Shown: positions 1-6,590, counted from the stretch's first letter. The stretch: 45,975 nucleotides of DNA from Nostoc parmelioides FACHB-3921 (GCF_014696625.1 NZ_JACJQL010000048.1:1-45975), one strand, 5' to 3'. Notes: a model not told the origin generated them from the sequence alone. A program made the numbers and translations.

Positions 1-135
1 TACTCACCGTAGTTACTGGAATATCGGTCACTAAAATTATTCAGAGGGATTCTCCGTTGATATCTCAACTACTACGGAACTGGTATATAAGTGGATATTA
101 ACGATATATCAAAAAGAAGGGTGTTTGAATAAGCG

Positions 136-456
136 ATGTCAGCCAAAAGCGAAGTCACAATAAAATTTAGTGGTGAACTACCAACAGCCACACCAGCAGA
201 GAATAAGAAAGTTGCAATCGAGTTGACAGATCAGAACGGCATAGTCTTTACCGCTCAAGTTAACGCCAAAAGTTGGCGCAAGGCAGAAACTAGCGCCTCA
301 GAGTTTGCAGACTGGGCTGGGGCTGTATCGGGTAAGCTTGGCCAACGAACAGAAAACGGGTTTGAGGTGGTTGATGCCGGAATCCAGATTTTTGAAAAGA
401 AGGCGAAGGAGTCAAAACCAGATGTAGCGGCGGCTGAAGTTGGCGCAAGTTCATAG
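136..456 (+). CDS. Hypothetical protein, 106 aa
   Basis: I do not recognise a family. The protein begins with a short beta-strand-like stretch (SEVTIKFSGEL), is rich in Ala, Lys and Glu, and has no signal peptide or membrane segment. A 37-codon ORF at 45799 starts similarly (AELTVEISGSL), so the two may share an N-terminal module. A 70-codon antisense frame at 255-467 is a shadow. No strong Shine-Dalgarno is visible; ATG 136 is the first in-frame start. Probably a small cytoplasmic plasmid protein. Confidence 0.6.
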   Translation: MSAKSEVTIKFSGELPTATPAENKKVAIELTDQNGIVFTAQVNAKSWRKAETSASEFADWAGAVSGKLGQRTENGFEVVDAGIQIFEKKAKESKPDVAAAEVGASS

Positions 457-633
457 ATGTGTCTCAAGCATTCAATAGCACATTTCCACCGAGAGCAAAT
501 ATCTCATTGCTCCTGGTGGAAGCACTTTCAGTTGGCGCTCCAACATTCTAAAAAGTGGAATCGTTAGAATGCAAAAAAATGAAATACACGACATTTATAT
601 ATCTACAACAGGTTTGATATTTACGAGCAGTCT

Positions 634-819
634 TTAGCCCCAGACAGCATCTGAATCGAGTTTCCACTCATGCTTGAGCAATTCCTGGTATGTCGTTTCT
701 CGAATCATCATCTGCTTATACAGCATGAGCAAAAGCTCTTGAGCTTGTTCACGGGACATCTGCTGCACTTGGTCAGCAAAAGTTCTCAGGCTAAATTCTT
801 GTTCTAAAGATAATGTCAT
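634..819 (-). CDS. nblA: NblA, phycobilisome degradation protein
   Basis: The 61-residue product has the full NblA pattern: SLEQEFSLRTFADQV, then MSREQAQELL, then QMMIRETTYQELLK, at the family's usual length of about 60 residues. NblA is a small helical adaptor that binds phycobiliproteins and directs the Clp protease to dismantle phycobilisomes, typically during nitrogen or sulfur starvation. The gene stands alone, with about 540 bases on its upstream side before the next intact gene. A sequence near the NtcA consensus but imperfect (GTT-N8-TAC at 915-928) lies about 100 bp upstream; I give it little weight. Plasmid- and phage-borne nblA copies are known, so this is probably an extra copy. 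Confidence 0.93.
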   Translation of the reverse strand: MTLSLEQEFSLRTFADQVQQMSREQAQELLLMLYKQMMIRETTYQELLKHEWKLDSDAVWG

Positions 820-1161
820 AGGTTGATTAATTGCAGGCTCAATCGCCCAACTGGAGGAAAACTTTTTTGGTAAATGCTAAAAATCAGGAGAGGAAGTGTT
901 AATACCTAGCTGCGGTTAGTAGTCGTACACTCATTGAGCTATTGGGCATTCTCCTCTTCAGTGGTGTCGCACCTAGATTGTGAATTTATATTAACAAGTA
1001 TAACAAAATATTTACAAAGCTGAGGCGATGGTAGATCAAAGCTTAAAAACATCATGTACCCTGATACCTCAGAGATCCTTTTGGTCAAAGACCAAAAAGG
1101 TATTACACCACCAATTGATGAGACTACTTAAACTAAGCTATATGCAGAGGTTTCTGCATGA

Positions 1162-1275
1162 GTCAGGCGACTATGGCGAACTGAATACTGGATAAACTAC
1201 GCTGGTCAAATCGTCTCTTATTTGCGGACACCGGATGGAACGCTCGTTGAGCTATGCACTCCCGTATCTGCATAA
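1162..1275 (+). pseudogene. C-terminal remnant of a VOC/glyoxalase-family gene
   Basis: The open frame ending at TAA 1273 reads GQIVSYLRTPDGTLVELCTP near its end, which is the typical last strand of a glyoxalase/bleomycin-resistance (VOC) domain. No start codon and no N-terminal half can be followed in the same frame; a TGA lies at 1159. An intact VOC gene follows at 1359, so this may be the tail of a decayed tandem copy. The family assignment rests on this short motif only. Confidence 0.45.
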
Positions 1276-1358
1276 AAGTGTGGCTTAACCTTCACTTAAC
1301 TGTTGGTCGGGTTTTAGCTCACACGTTCGTCCTCTTGGAACAATGATTGAGAATAGTT

Positions 1359-1748
1359 ATGGGCTTTAGCCGCATTCTTACAAACATCTGCTCCGCTCAA
1401 CTGACAGAAAGCCGAGATTTCTATGTGGCTTTGCTTGGCTTTGAGGTAAGTTATGACAGTGATTGGTATGTTCAACTTCGCAGTCCGTCTAATCAAGAAC
1501 TAGAGTTTGGTATTATTCTTCGCAGTCATCATCTGGTTCCACAGGAGTATCAAACTGCTCCATCAGGTATGTATGTAACGTTTGTGGTTCCCGCAGTTGA
1601 TCTAGTCTACGAAAAAGCAGTAGCTATGGGGCTTCGCATCGTTCAAGAACCTAGAAACGAGTTTTATGGGCAGCGTCGATTCTTAACTGTCGATCCAAAT
1701 GGTTGTTTGATAGATATTTGTTCACCATTTACTGAAACAGAGAAATAA
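1359..1748 (+). CDS. VOC (glyoxalase/bleomycin-resistance-like) family protein
   Basis: The roughly 129-residue product has two beta-alpha-beta-beta-beta halves typical of the vicinal-oxygen-chelate superfamily: an N-terminal half around LTESRDFYVALLGFEV and a C-terminal half ending in FLTVDPNGCLIDICSPF. Members bind a metal and act as lyases, dioxygenases or drug-binding proteins; the substrate cannot be told here. I chose ATG 1359 (MGFSRILTN); a TTG at 1347 would add four residues. A remnant of a related gene precedes it at 1162-1275. Confidence 0.8.
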   Translation: MGFSRILTNICSAQLTESRDFYVALLGFEVSYDSDWYVQLRSPSNQELEFGIILRSHHLVPQEYQTAPSGMYVTFVVPAVDLVYEKAVAMGLRIVQEPRNEFYGQRRFLTVDPNGCLIDICSPFTETEK

Positions 1749-1831
1749 CTATTCCACGTTCTAGCCCCAACGTGTAAGTAGGTGGATGCCTAAATGCGGG
1801 ATGAATTAGAATAAATGGCAGCCGAAACCCT

Positions 1832-3109
1832 TTACTGGATACAGTTAGGGGTAGCGTCAGGAGTAGCATCGGGATAGAAAGTACGGATACCACCTTGTCT
1901 TCTGACAAATACGGCTTTAAAAGTTCTATTCTCATCTGTGACACCCAGAAGACATACTTGGTTAGTAGTGCTAGTGTTGGGGTTGTTCTTGTAACCTAAA
2001 GATGCGTTTGACAAAATTTCTTCAGCACTGAGGGTGTAAGGATAACCTTTGATAGTAGATTGAGCAGTCCCAGTACCTACCCTCATGACAACACCCATTG
2101 TGTAGACTGTGTTGGGAACAACTTCTTCCCTAAACGTATTATTATTCAGCCGCCCAGCTAAACCCTTATTTTGCAGTTCTACATAACGACCAACAAAATG
2201 CAGCCCACCAATAGAGCCTCCTTGAACTGGTTCTCCACAGAATATATGCTCGAAGCCTTCCACATTAAACCAGACATCGGTTAAATCGTTCAAGAAATCA
2301 GTATCAGAAGTACGACCTACTTTGAGATATCCTCCCACAGATGCCTTGACATTTGCTAAGACAGTAGGATTATTCTGCATCATAGACTGGAAGCCAGTGC
2401 GACTCACAACAGTACCCGGATCGCCGCAAAGATTGACTACTGCTGTATCAAAGCTGTTGAGAACTGGGGCAGGAGGTGTGACATCAGCAGGGCTACCAAA
2501 GGCTAAACCGGATACAGAGTTGTTGATATCGTCAAAGAAAGGTACAGAACCGGCTGGTAGAGAAGGAGGAGTGGAACCGGAAGAACCATAATCATTAATT
2601 ACGATGTCATCAATATTGGTTCGGTTTGCAGTTCCATCAGTTTTACGAATTTCACAGCGAACACTACCAGAGATATTGGGTGTAAAAGTCGCTGTTTGCA
2701 AGGCTGTAGAAGTGGTATTGACAGTAGAGCCGATTTGTATCCATGAAGAGCCACTGTTAGGTGAACACCAAACACCCCAAGTAGTATTAGCGTCAGTACC
2801 AAACTTAGCGTATTTGATAGTAATAGAGCCTGCACCCGTAGTGCGATCAAATCGCATTGTCACTCTACCACTATTACGAATGCGGGCAGACTTTGCACCA
2901 TTTTTTCTGTCAGTGCTGAGATCACCAATCAGAGCATCATTCAAATTCCATAAGCCCGTGCTGAGATTAACATCAGCATTCGCATAACTTGTTTTTGTAC
3001 CGCTCTCAAATCCTTCAGAAATTGTGGCGCTATTTGCACTAGTTACACAAAAGGTAAGTAGTATAACTGCTCCTGTTGATATCTTTAAAGTCAAGGCTAA
3101 CTTAGACAT
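1832..3109 (-). CDS. Secreted nuclease with C-terminal EndoU-like domain
   Basis: The 425-residue protein starts with a signal peptide (charged start, hydrophobic core AVILLTFCVTSA, probable cleavage after ANSA). Residues about 30-170 look like a beta-sandwich module ending in NIDDIVI, then a short Ser/Pro linker, then a C-terminal domain. Around residues 285-310 it has FEHIFCGE followed by GGLHFVGRYVELQ, and later a TIKGYPYTLS segment; two histidines and a lysine in this order match the EndoU ribonuclease active site (His, His, Lys). EndoU enzymes cleave RNA at uridylates; bacterial forms also serve as secreted toxins. The assignment is from motif pattern only. The gene is monocistronic or follows 3382-3873 across a 270-bp gap. 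Confidence 0.68.
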   Translation of the reverse strand: MSKLALTLKISTGAVILLTFCVTSANSATISEGFESGTKTSYANADVNLSTGLWNLNDALIGDLSTDRKNGAKSARIRNSGRVTMRFDRTTGAGSITIKYAKFGTDANTTWGVWCSPNSGSSWIQIGSTVNTTSTALQTATFTPNISGSVRCEIRKTDGTANRTNIDDIVINDYGSSGSTPPSLPAGSVPFFDDINNSVSGLAFGSPADVTPPAPVLNSFDTAVVNLCGDPGTVVSRTGFQSMMQNNPTVLANVKASVGGYLKVGRTSDTDFLNDLTDVWFNVEGFEHIFCGEPVQGGSIGGLHFVGRYVELQNKGLAGRLNNNTFREEVVPNTVYTMGVVMRVGTGTAQSTIKGYPYTLSAEEILSNASLGYKNNPNTSTTNQVCLLGVTDENRTFKAVFVRRQGGIRTFYPDATPDATPNCIQ

Positions 3110-3272
3110 ACTTAATAGGTTAGTTATTTGAGTTAATTAGTAGTTGATATTGAGCCTAAATAGGTAGATTGACTACCCTAAATTACTTCATTTAAAACGA
3201 AGAAATCAAGAGAAAATATATGATTCAAAATCCTATAATTTAAGCAAAGATTAAATTATTGAAGATTTAAAC

Positions 3273-3299
3273 AACTGCATTACGATTGGCAATGCAGTT
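3273..3299 (-). terminator. Perfect 9-bp stem-loop between two minus-strand genes
   Basis: AACTGCATT (3273-3281) pairs with AATGCAGTT (3291-3299) around a 9-base loop. It lies downstream of the 3382-3873 gene and upstream of the EndoU gene. There is no clean T-run on the minus strand, so termination is only a guess. Confidence 0.35.
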
Positions 3300-3381
3300 A
3301 CTGAGTATGTCATTTATCTATTAAATTTCGATTAAATATAAGTTAAAAAAATGATTACTAATTTATTTTAAAGTTCAGCTA

Positions 3382-3873
3382 TTAGTCCTCATCTTTAACC
3401 CATAGCATTCCAATCAGTGTAGCACTTACAAAAATTATACCTGTGTCAAATGTTGCGTCTGTCAGCGAATCCCAAGCACTAAGCGCCGAGTAGTTGTTGG
3501 CAAATACTGCGTTAGTAAAAAATTTACAGGGATTTGGAAAAAAGTTGAACATCTTAGTAGAAATTTTTTCAGCCTCTTCTATTGCCATAATTTTTGAAGA
3601 ATAAGCCAAATCTTTTGTCAAGACAAATGCTAAAATTTTTTCTGCTGCGGCTTGATGAATTTCTTTCCAGTGAACGTCAAGCCCTACATACCCCATTTGA
3701 CTAACAAATAAATCCAGAATTTCTGTCAAATCCTCAGCTTTTTTAAGGCTCAGATAAGAGCGGATTTGTTTAATTTCAAACAAAACATTTCCCAGACTAC
3801 GTTTTGAGAGAATTTCTGCTCTAAATTCTTTAATTTCTGAAGAATCTACACTTTCTAATATTTTGATGCTCAT
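3382..3873 (-). CDS. Hypothetical protein, 163 aa
   Basis: Not recognised. The first 110 residues are mainly charged helix; the C-terminus has a hydrophobic stretch (GIIFVSATLIGMLW) followed by an acidic tail VKDED. The ending TFDTGIIF..GMLWVKDED resembles a recurrent tail I associate with small cyanobacterial proteins of unknown function. The gene lies upstream of the secreted EndoU-like gene on the same strand, so a role linked to it (for example protection) is conceivable but unsupported. Confidence 0.6.
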   Translation of the reverse strand: MSIKILESVDSSEIKEFRAEILSKRSLGNVLFEIKQIRSYLSLKKAEDLTEILDLFVSQMGYVGLDVHWKEIHQAAAEKILAFVLTKDLAYSSKIMAIEEAEKISTKMFNFFPNPCKFFTNAVFANNYSALSAWDSLTDATFDTGIIFVSATLIGMLWVKDED

Positions 3874-3996
3874 TTTATTTAAATAAATAATTGCAGCTTT
3901 TTGCGAGCTTTATCTAAAATATTACTCCCAAGTTAATACATCTCGCAGCACATCAGGAATTTCTCCCATCTCTAGGGGAAATTCCAACAAGATTTC

Positions 3997-4126
3997 TTAA
4001 CCTAAATACCCAGACTCAGGAAACGATAACAGCATTCGCATTAGCGCTAACCAAACTTCTGGTTCGTATTCCCAAGGTACTATTACGAGTAGAGTGTGGT
4101 TAGTACCAAAAGTAATAGCCAATACC
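3997..4126 (-). pseudogene. Possible gene remnant in the 3874-4420 gap
   Basis: Between 3874 and 4420 no intact gene is visible. On the minus strand, an open stretch ending at TAA 3997 reads protein-like text (VPWEYEPEVWLALMRMLL) without a start codon, and another protein-like stretch (MGEIPDVLRDVL) lies in a different frame just downstream. This suggests a frameshifted, truncated gene of unknown family. A HIP1 site is at 4262-4269, and a weak 5-bp hairpin is at 4285-4303. Confidence 0.3.
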
Positions 4127-4419
4127 GAGCATGAGAGGTGCGAGATAATGGCGACCAGAAGCATTGATATATGCAGGCTGTAATCATCAAACTAAGAAAT
4201 TAAGTCAATACGTTTCTTACTTTCGACTTTTTGAAAGCATTTTTCTATCTGCTCAAGGGTGGCGATCGCTCTCACACTCAAAAACCCAGCTTTTATGACT
4301 GGGCTTTAATGGGGTTATATTCCCCTAGTTATTTATAGAACTTATTTATAATTCAGCACTCTGATATTTACTACACCCCAAGCTTTACTATTTCGGAAAA
4401 TTGGTTGCCCTTTTATATC

Positions 4420-4464
4420 TTCTACAATCTGTAGTAGACAAACATATAATACAAGATGTATTAT
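4420..4464 (+). promoter_or_regulatory. Promoter with two TACA-N3-TGTA dyads ahead of the HNH/tRNA region
   Basis: A -10-like TATAAT is at 4445-4450. Two dyads flank and overlap it: CTACA-ATC-TGTAG (4422-4434) and the perfect palindrome ATAATACA-AGA-TGTATTAT (4446-4464). The same architecture reappears in the tRNA-array promoter (5430-5448). A half-site TACTACAAA lies at 4486-4494, just before the ATG at 4500. The -35 region overlaps the first dyad and is weak, which fits a repressible or activator-dependent promoter. Confidence 0.6.
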
Positions 4465-4499
4465 TAAAAGTATCTTAATTACAAATACTACAAAGTTCC

Positions 4500-4718
4500 A
4501 TGATCAGCAAGTTATCTTCAAGCATTAATAACGCGGTGCATTGCCAACCCTATCGGGATTTAGGCAGAGCAATCGCGCTGTTTGCGTTTGAGGGAATGTA
4601 TCTGTTCATTGGCGAGAAATCTATAAGTGTTGGCATTTTTGGAGCGTTAGCCTCTTGGCTGAATCGAGATCAACTTATCCTTAGCGGGAGGTGCAAATGT
4701 CTCATAGCACCAACATAG
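4500..4718 (+). CDS. Small ORF in the HNH leader, 72 aa, uncertain
   Basis: An ATG-initiated frame of 72 codons starts about 50 bp downstream of the TATAAT. The product has a modestly hydrophobic middle (ALFAFEGMYLFIGE) and no recognisable domain. It sits between the operator-bearing promoter and a strong terminator hairpin (4741-4771), so it could be a leader gene or simply untranslated leader. There is no clear Shine-Dalgarno. I would not be surprised if it is not a gene. Confidence 0.3.
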   Translation: MISKLSSSINNAVHCQPYRDLGRAIALFAFEGMYLFIGEKSISVGIFGALASWLNRDQLILSGRCKCLIAPT

Positions 4719-4740
4719 TGCAGAGAGTATCAACTAACTG

Positions 4741-4778
4741 ACCCCCGCTTCTTTTCACCAGAGGCGGGGGTTATTTTT
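4741..4778 (+). terminator. Strong hairpin plus T-run just before the HNH ribosome binding site
   Basis: ACCCCCGC (4741-4748) pairs with GCGGGGGT (4764-4771) and is followed by a T-rich run to 4778. The AGGAG of the HNH gene starts at 4780, almost touching it. Either it ends the upstream leader transcript or it is an attenuator controlling read-through into the HNH gene. Confidence 0.75.
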
Positions 4779-4795
4779 TAGGAGTGAATTAACTG

Positions 4796-5332
4796 ATGGA
4801 AGCTCAACCACCTTTTCAGCAATCCCAAATACTACAAAATTCAGTCGTAGTATTCTCCAAAAACTACTTACCATTAGCACGCATCAATATCAAACGAGCA
4901 ATCGTGCTGTTAGTCACGGGTCAGGCTGAATCGTTGAATTTTGGTACTACAAAACAGTGGGAAGTACGTTCTCCCAGTGTTGTACTACAAGTACCTGAAC
5001 ACATCCGCTTAACCGTTGGCAATCCCGAACGTCATTGGAAAGTACCGCCTGTAAACCGTCGTGAAGTTTTGAGACGAGACAATCACACCTGTCAATACTG
5101 CGGTAGCACCAAGCATTTAACGCTTGACCATGTAATCCCCCGCTCAAAGGGTGGACAGCATACCTGGGACAACGTTGTCACAGCGTGTGAAAAATGCAAC
5201 TCAACCAAGAGCGATCGCTTGCCGCATGAAGCGGGAATGGTACTGAAAAACAGACCCAAAGCCCCAATTCACCCAGCAGTTGCATTTGCTGAACAATTTT
5301 GGAACGCACAACGCCTGAGTGAATCTGAGTAA
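4796..5332 (+). CDS. HNH endonuclease upstream of the tRNA array
   Basis: The 178-residue product has an N-terminal part (1-80) of unknown fold and a classic HNH domain at about 88-150: zinc-binding CxxC pairs at C99/C102 and C131/C134, catalytic LDHVIPRSKGG (H112) and WDNVVTACEKCN (N126). HNH domains make metal-dependent DNA cuts. A strong AGGAG lies at 4780, after the terminator hairpin. The gene ends 88 bp before the tRNA promoter and 200 bp before the first tRNA. TACTACAA-type half-sites occur inside it (4828-4854 as an inverted pair, 4945, 4983). As an inference, it could help the array move or insert, as homing enzymes do; it could also just be co-regulated. Confidence 0.9.
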   Translation: MEAQPPFQQSQILQNSVVVFSKNYLPLARINIKRAIVLLVTGQAESLNFGTTKQWEVRSPSVVLQVPEHIRLTVGNPERHWKVPPVNRREVLRRDNHTCQYCGSTKHLTLDHVIPRSKGGQHTWDNVVTACEKCNSTKSDRLPHEAGMVLKNRPKAPIHPAVAFAEQFWNAQRLSESE

Positions 5333-5405
5333 TTGACTTCAAACTCAATCATAGAGGGCAATACCGCAATTAAATCATACTGTCCTCTCACTTCTCAAAA
5401 AAAAC

Positions 5406-5468
5406 TTTGTAGTATGCCCTTGACACCTTGTAATACATTATGTAGTATATATGTAGTGAAGCACTACA
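5406..5468 (+). promoter_or_regulatory. Promoter and double operator of the tRNA array
   Basis: TTGACA (5420-5425) and TAGTAT (5443-5448) are spaced by exactly 17 bp, a good sigma-70-type promoter. The dyad TAATACA-TTA-TGTAGTA (5431-5447) fills the spacer and overlaps the -10. A second perfect dyad TGTAGTG-AAG-CACTACA (5452-5468) sits over the likely start site, 21 bp (two helical turns) centre to centre. A further half-site TTTGTAGTAT is at 5406-5415. The layout predicts repression by a dimeric regulator that also acts at 4420-4464. Confidence 0.75.
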
Positions 5469-5534
5469 GCCTCTCAACAAGGCATAGAGCAAACACCTCA
5501 GAACCATGAAAACTGAATAATTGCCACCCAACGT

Positions 5535-5611
5535 GGGGGTGTAGCTTAGTCCGGTTAAAAGCAGTCGCCTGTCGAGCTTTCATACCGTGGGTTCAAATCC
5601 CATCATCCCCG
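5535..5611 (+). tRNA. tRNA-Asp(GTC)-like, degenerate anticodon stem
   Basis: The acceptor GGGGGTG/CATCCCC, D arm GCTT/AAGC and T arm GTGGG/CCCAT are intact, with G as discriminator. Loop CTGTCGA gives anticodon GTC (5571-5573). Only the two inner G-C pairs of the anticodon stem form, so function is doubtful. No CCA encoded. Confidence 0.7.
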
Positions 5612-5614
5612 TGT

Positions 5615-5692
5615 AGCCTTGTGGACAAATAAGATAAGTCGCTGTGCCTCTCAAGCACGGAGAAGCGGGTGCAACTCCCGTCGAGGCTTCCA
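5615..5692 (+). tRNA. tRNA with anticodon CTC (Glu by anticodon)
   Basis: Acceptor AGCCTTG/CGAGGCT, anticodon stem TGTGC/GCACG with loop CTCTCAA (CTC at 5650-5652), T arm GCGGG/CCCGT, and an encoded CCA (5690-5692). The D stem is only three pairs and the body does not look like a usual tRNA-Glu, so the isotype is by anticodon only. Confidence 0.65.
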
Positions 5693-5697
5693 AATGT

Positions 5698-5772
5698 GTC
5701 CAGGTCGCCTAACGGTAGGGTATTGGTCTGCTTGCACCGACTGTGCGAGTTCAATTCTCGCCCTGGACTCCA
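5698..5772 (+). tRNA. tRNA-like, isotype unresolved (8-nt anticodon loop)
   Basis: Perfect acceptor GTCCAGG/CCTGGAC, T arm GCGAG/CTCGC and encoded CCA. The anticodon stem TTGGT/ACCGA closes an eight-base loop CTGCTTGC instead of seven. Read from U33 the anticodon would be GCT, but there is no long variable arm as in tRNA-Ser. U at the discriminator would suit tRNA-Cys, the one amino acid otherwise missing from the array; this is speculation. Confidence 0.55.
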
Positions 5773-5777
5773 AGCAT

Positions 5778-5852
5778 TGCAGCGTCACCTAACGGCAAGG
5801 TACTCGGCTCATAACCGAGAGTATACGGGTTCAACTCCCGTCGCTGCTACCA
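5778..5852 (+). tRNA. tRNA-Met(CAT), elongator type
   Basis: Anticodon stem CTCGG/CCGAG with loop CTCATAA (CAT at 5810-5812), T arm ACGGG/CCCGT, encoded CCA. The first acceptor pair is T-T, the other six pair. The anticodon stem lacks the G-C run of initiators. A CAT anticodon could also be a lysidine-modified Ile tRNA. Confidence 0.85.
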
Positions 5853-5855
5853 AAT

Positions 5856-5926
5856 GCACAGATGGTGTAATGGCAGCACTAGGGTCTCCAAAACCTTTAG
5901 TCAGGGTTCAAATCCTTGTCTGTGCG
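5856..5926 (+). tRNA. tRNA-Trp(CCA)
   Basis: Acceptor GCACAGA/TCTGTGC, anticodon stem AGGGT/ACCTT with loop CTCCAAA (CCA anticodon at 5888-5890), T arm CAGGG/CCTTG, G discriminator. No CCA tail is encoded. Confidence 0.88.
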
Positions 5927-5928
5927 TT

Positions 5929-6047
5929 GCCGTGTCCTGACCGAAAAAGCTTACATACTTGCCTAATGGTAAGGCAACTGTCTCTAAAACAGTATATGCA
6001 GGTTCAATTCCTGTGTGTGAATCAACAGCTTTTTCTACTTACACGGC
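5929..6047 (+). repeat. Long inverted repeat enclosing the CTA tRNA
   Basis: GCCGTGT (5929-5935) pairs with ACACGGC (6041-6047), and GAAAAAGCT (5943-5951) with AGCTTTTTC (6027-6035), separated by unpaired 7 and 5 bases. The inner helix ends one base before the tRNA 5' end, so it would stack on the acceptor stem with a 5-base bulge on the 3' side. No other tRNA in the array has such flanks. Confidence 0.8.
5952..6022 (+). tRNA. tRNA with anticodon CTA (putative amber suppressor)
   Basis: A regular cloverleaf: D arm GCCT/AGGC, anticodon stem ACTGT/ACAGT with loop CTCTAAA (CTA at 5984-5986), 4-base variable loop, T arm GCAGG/CCTGT with loop TTCAATT. Only acceptor pair 2-71 is mismatched (A-A). 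CTA reads the stop codon UAG. The loop differs by one base from that of the adjacent tRNA-Trp (CTCCAAA). No CCA is encoded. The amino acid it would carry is unknown. Confidence 0.75.
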
Positions 6048-6053
6048 ATACAT

Positions 6054-6127
6054 GGTGCAGAAGCGAAGTGGTCGAGCGGCACGTCTTTCAAGCGTGTAAT
6101 TAGCGGGTTCGAGTCCCGTCTGCACTG
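6054..6127 (+). tRNA. tRNA-Glu(TTC)
   Basis: Acceptor GGTGCAG/CTGCACT (outer G-U), anticodon stem CACGT/GCGTG with loop CTTTCAA (TTC at 6087-6089), T arm GCGGG/CCCGT, G discriminator. The D arm is irregular. No CCA encoded. Confidence 0.75.
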
Positions 6128-6133
6128 CCTCAT

Positions 6134-6214
6134 GGGGTGACGAATGGTGATCGACAGCAACGAAACCAACAAACGGACGCTTGCTGGATAGGGGTTCGAT
6201 TCCCCTTCACTCCA
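6134..6214 (+). tRNA. tRNA-like with a 20-nt anticodon loop
   Basis: Acceptor GGGGTGA/TCACTCC and T arm AGGGG/CCCCT are sound, and AGCAA (6156-6160) pairs with TTGCT (6181-6185) exactly where the anticodon stem should be. The loop between them is 20 bases instead of seven, so no anticodon can be read, and no D stem is evident. It is either decayed or carries a 13-base insertion. Confidence 0.5.
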
Positions 6215-6253
6215 TCCCTTGTGGATGTATTTCTACAAGGTGAACGTTGATTT

Positions 6254-6338
6254 GGGTCGGTATCCAAGTCCGGTTGAAGGAAGCCGTCTGTAAAACGGAT
6301 GCCTATGTGCTTCGTAGGTTCAAATCCTACCCGGCCCA
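6254..6338 (+). tRNA. trnY-GTA: tRNA-Tyr(GTA)
   Basis: Class II length (85 nt) with a long variable arm. Acceptor GGGTCGG/CCGGCCC, loop CTGTAAA (GTA at 6290-6292), T arm GTAGG/CCTAC, A discriminator, no CCA encoded. Confidence 0.9.
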
Positions 6339-6342
6339 TTAT

Positions 6343-6430
6343 GGAGAGATTGCTATTGGCAGGGCAAGCTGTTTGCTAAACAGTCGTGAGATTCAGCATC
6401 TCATTGTGGGTTCAACTCCCTCTCTCTCCG
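6343..6430 (+). tRNA. trnS-GCT: tRNA-Ser(GCT)
   Basis: Class II (88 nt). Perfect acceptor GGAGAGA/TCTCTCC, loop TTGCTAA (GCT at 6375-6377), variable arm TGAGA/TCTCA, G discriminator. One T-T mismatch in the T stem. Confidence 0.88.
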
Positions 6431-6436
6431 CCTTAT

Positions 6437-6510
6437 GAGAACGTGGTGTAACTGGATTGCATCTCAGATTACGAACCTGAAGGTTGGGGGTTCAAGTCCC
6501 TCCGTTCTCG
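6437..6510 (+). tRNA. trnR-ACG: tRNA-Arg(ACG)
   Basis: Acceptor GAGAACG/CGTTCTC, anticodon stem TCAGA/CCTGA (inner A-C) with loop TTACGAA (ACG at 6471-6473, A34 normally edited to inosine), T arm GGGGG/CCCTC, G discriminator. Confidence 0.85.
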
Positions 6511-6516
6511 CCTTAT

Positions 6517-6590
6517 CCCCTGGTAGCTCAGTTGGTAGTAGCGCCTGTCTGAAGAACAGGAGGTCGTCAGTTCGACACTGACCTGGGGGA
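6517..6590 (+). tRNA. trnF-GAA: tRNA-Phe(GAA)
   Basis: Acceptor CCCCTGG/CTGGGGG, anticodon stem CCTGT/ACAGG with loop CTGAAGA (GAA), T arm GTCAG/CTGAC, A discriminator. No CCA encoded. Confidence 0.9.

Noticed and set aside
915..928. NtcA-like site GTT-N8-TAC upstream of nblA
   Set aside because: It differs from the GTA-N8-TAC consensus and no matching -10 is placed correctly; kept only as a remark.
2322..2987. Plus-strand ORFs opposite the EndoU gene
   Set aside because: Shadows of the minus-strand gene with no domain text.
6134..6214. tRNA with a group I intron
   Set aside because: The extra stretch is only 13 bases, far too short for a group I intron.
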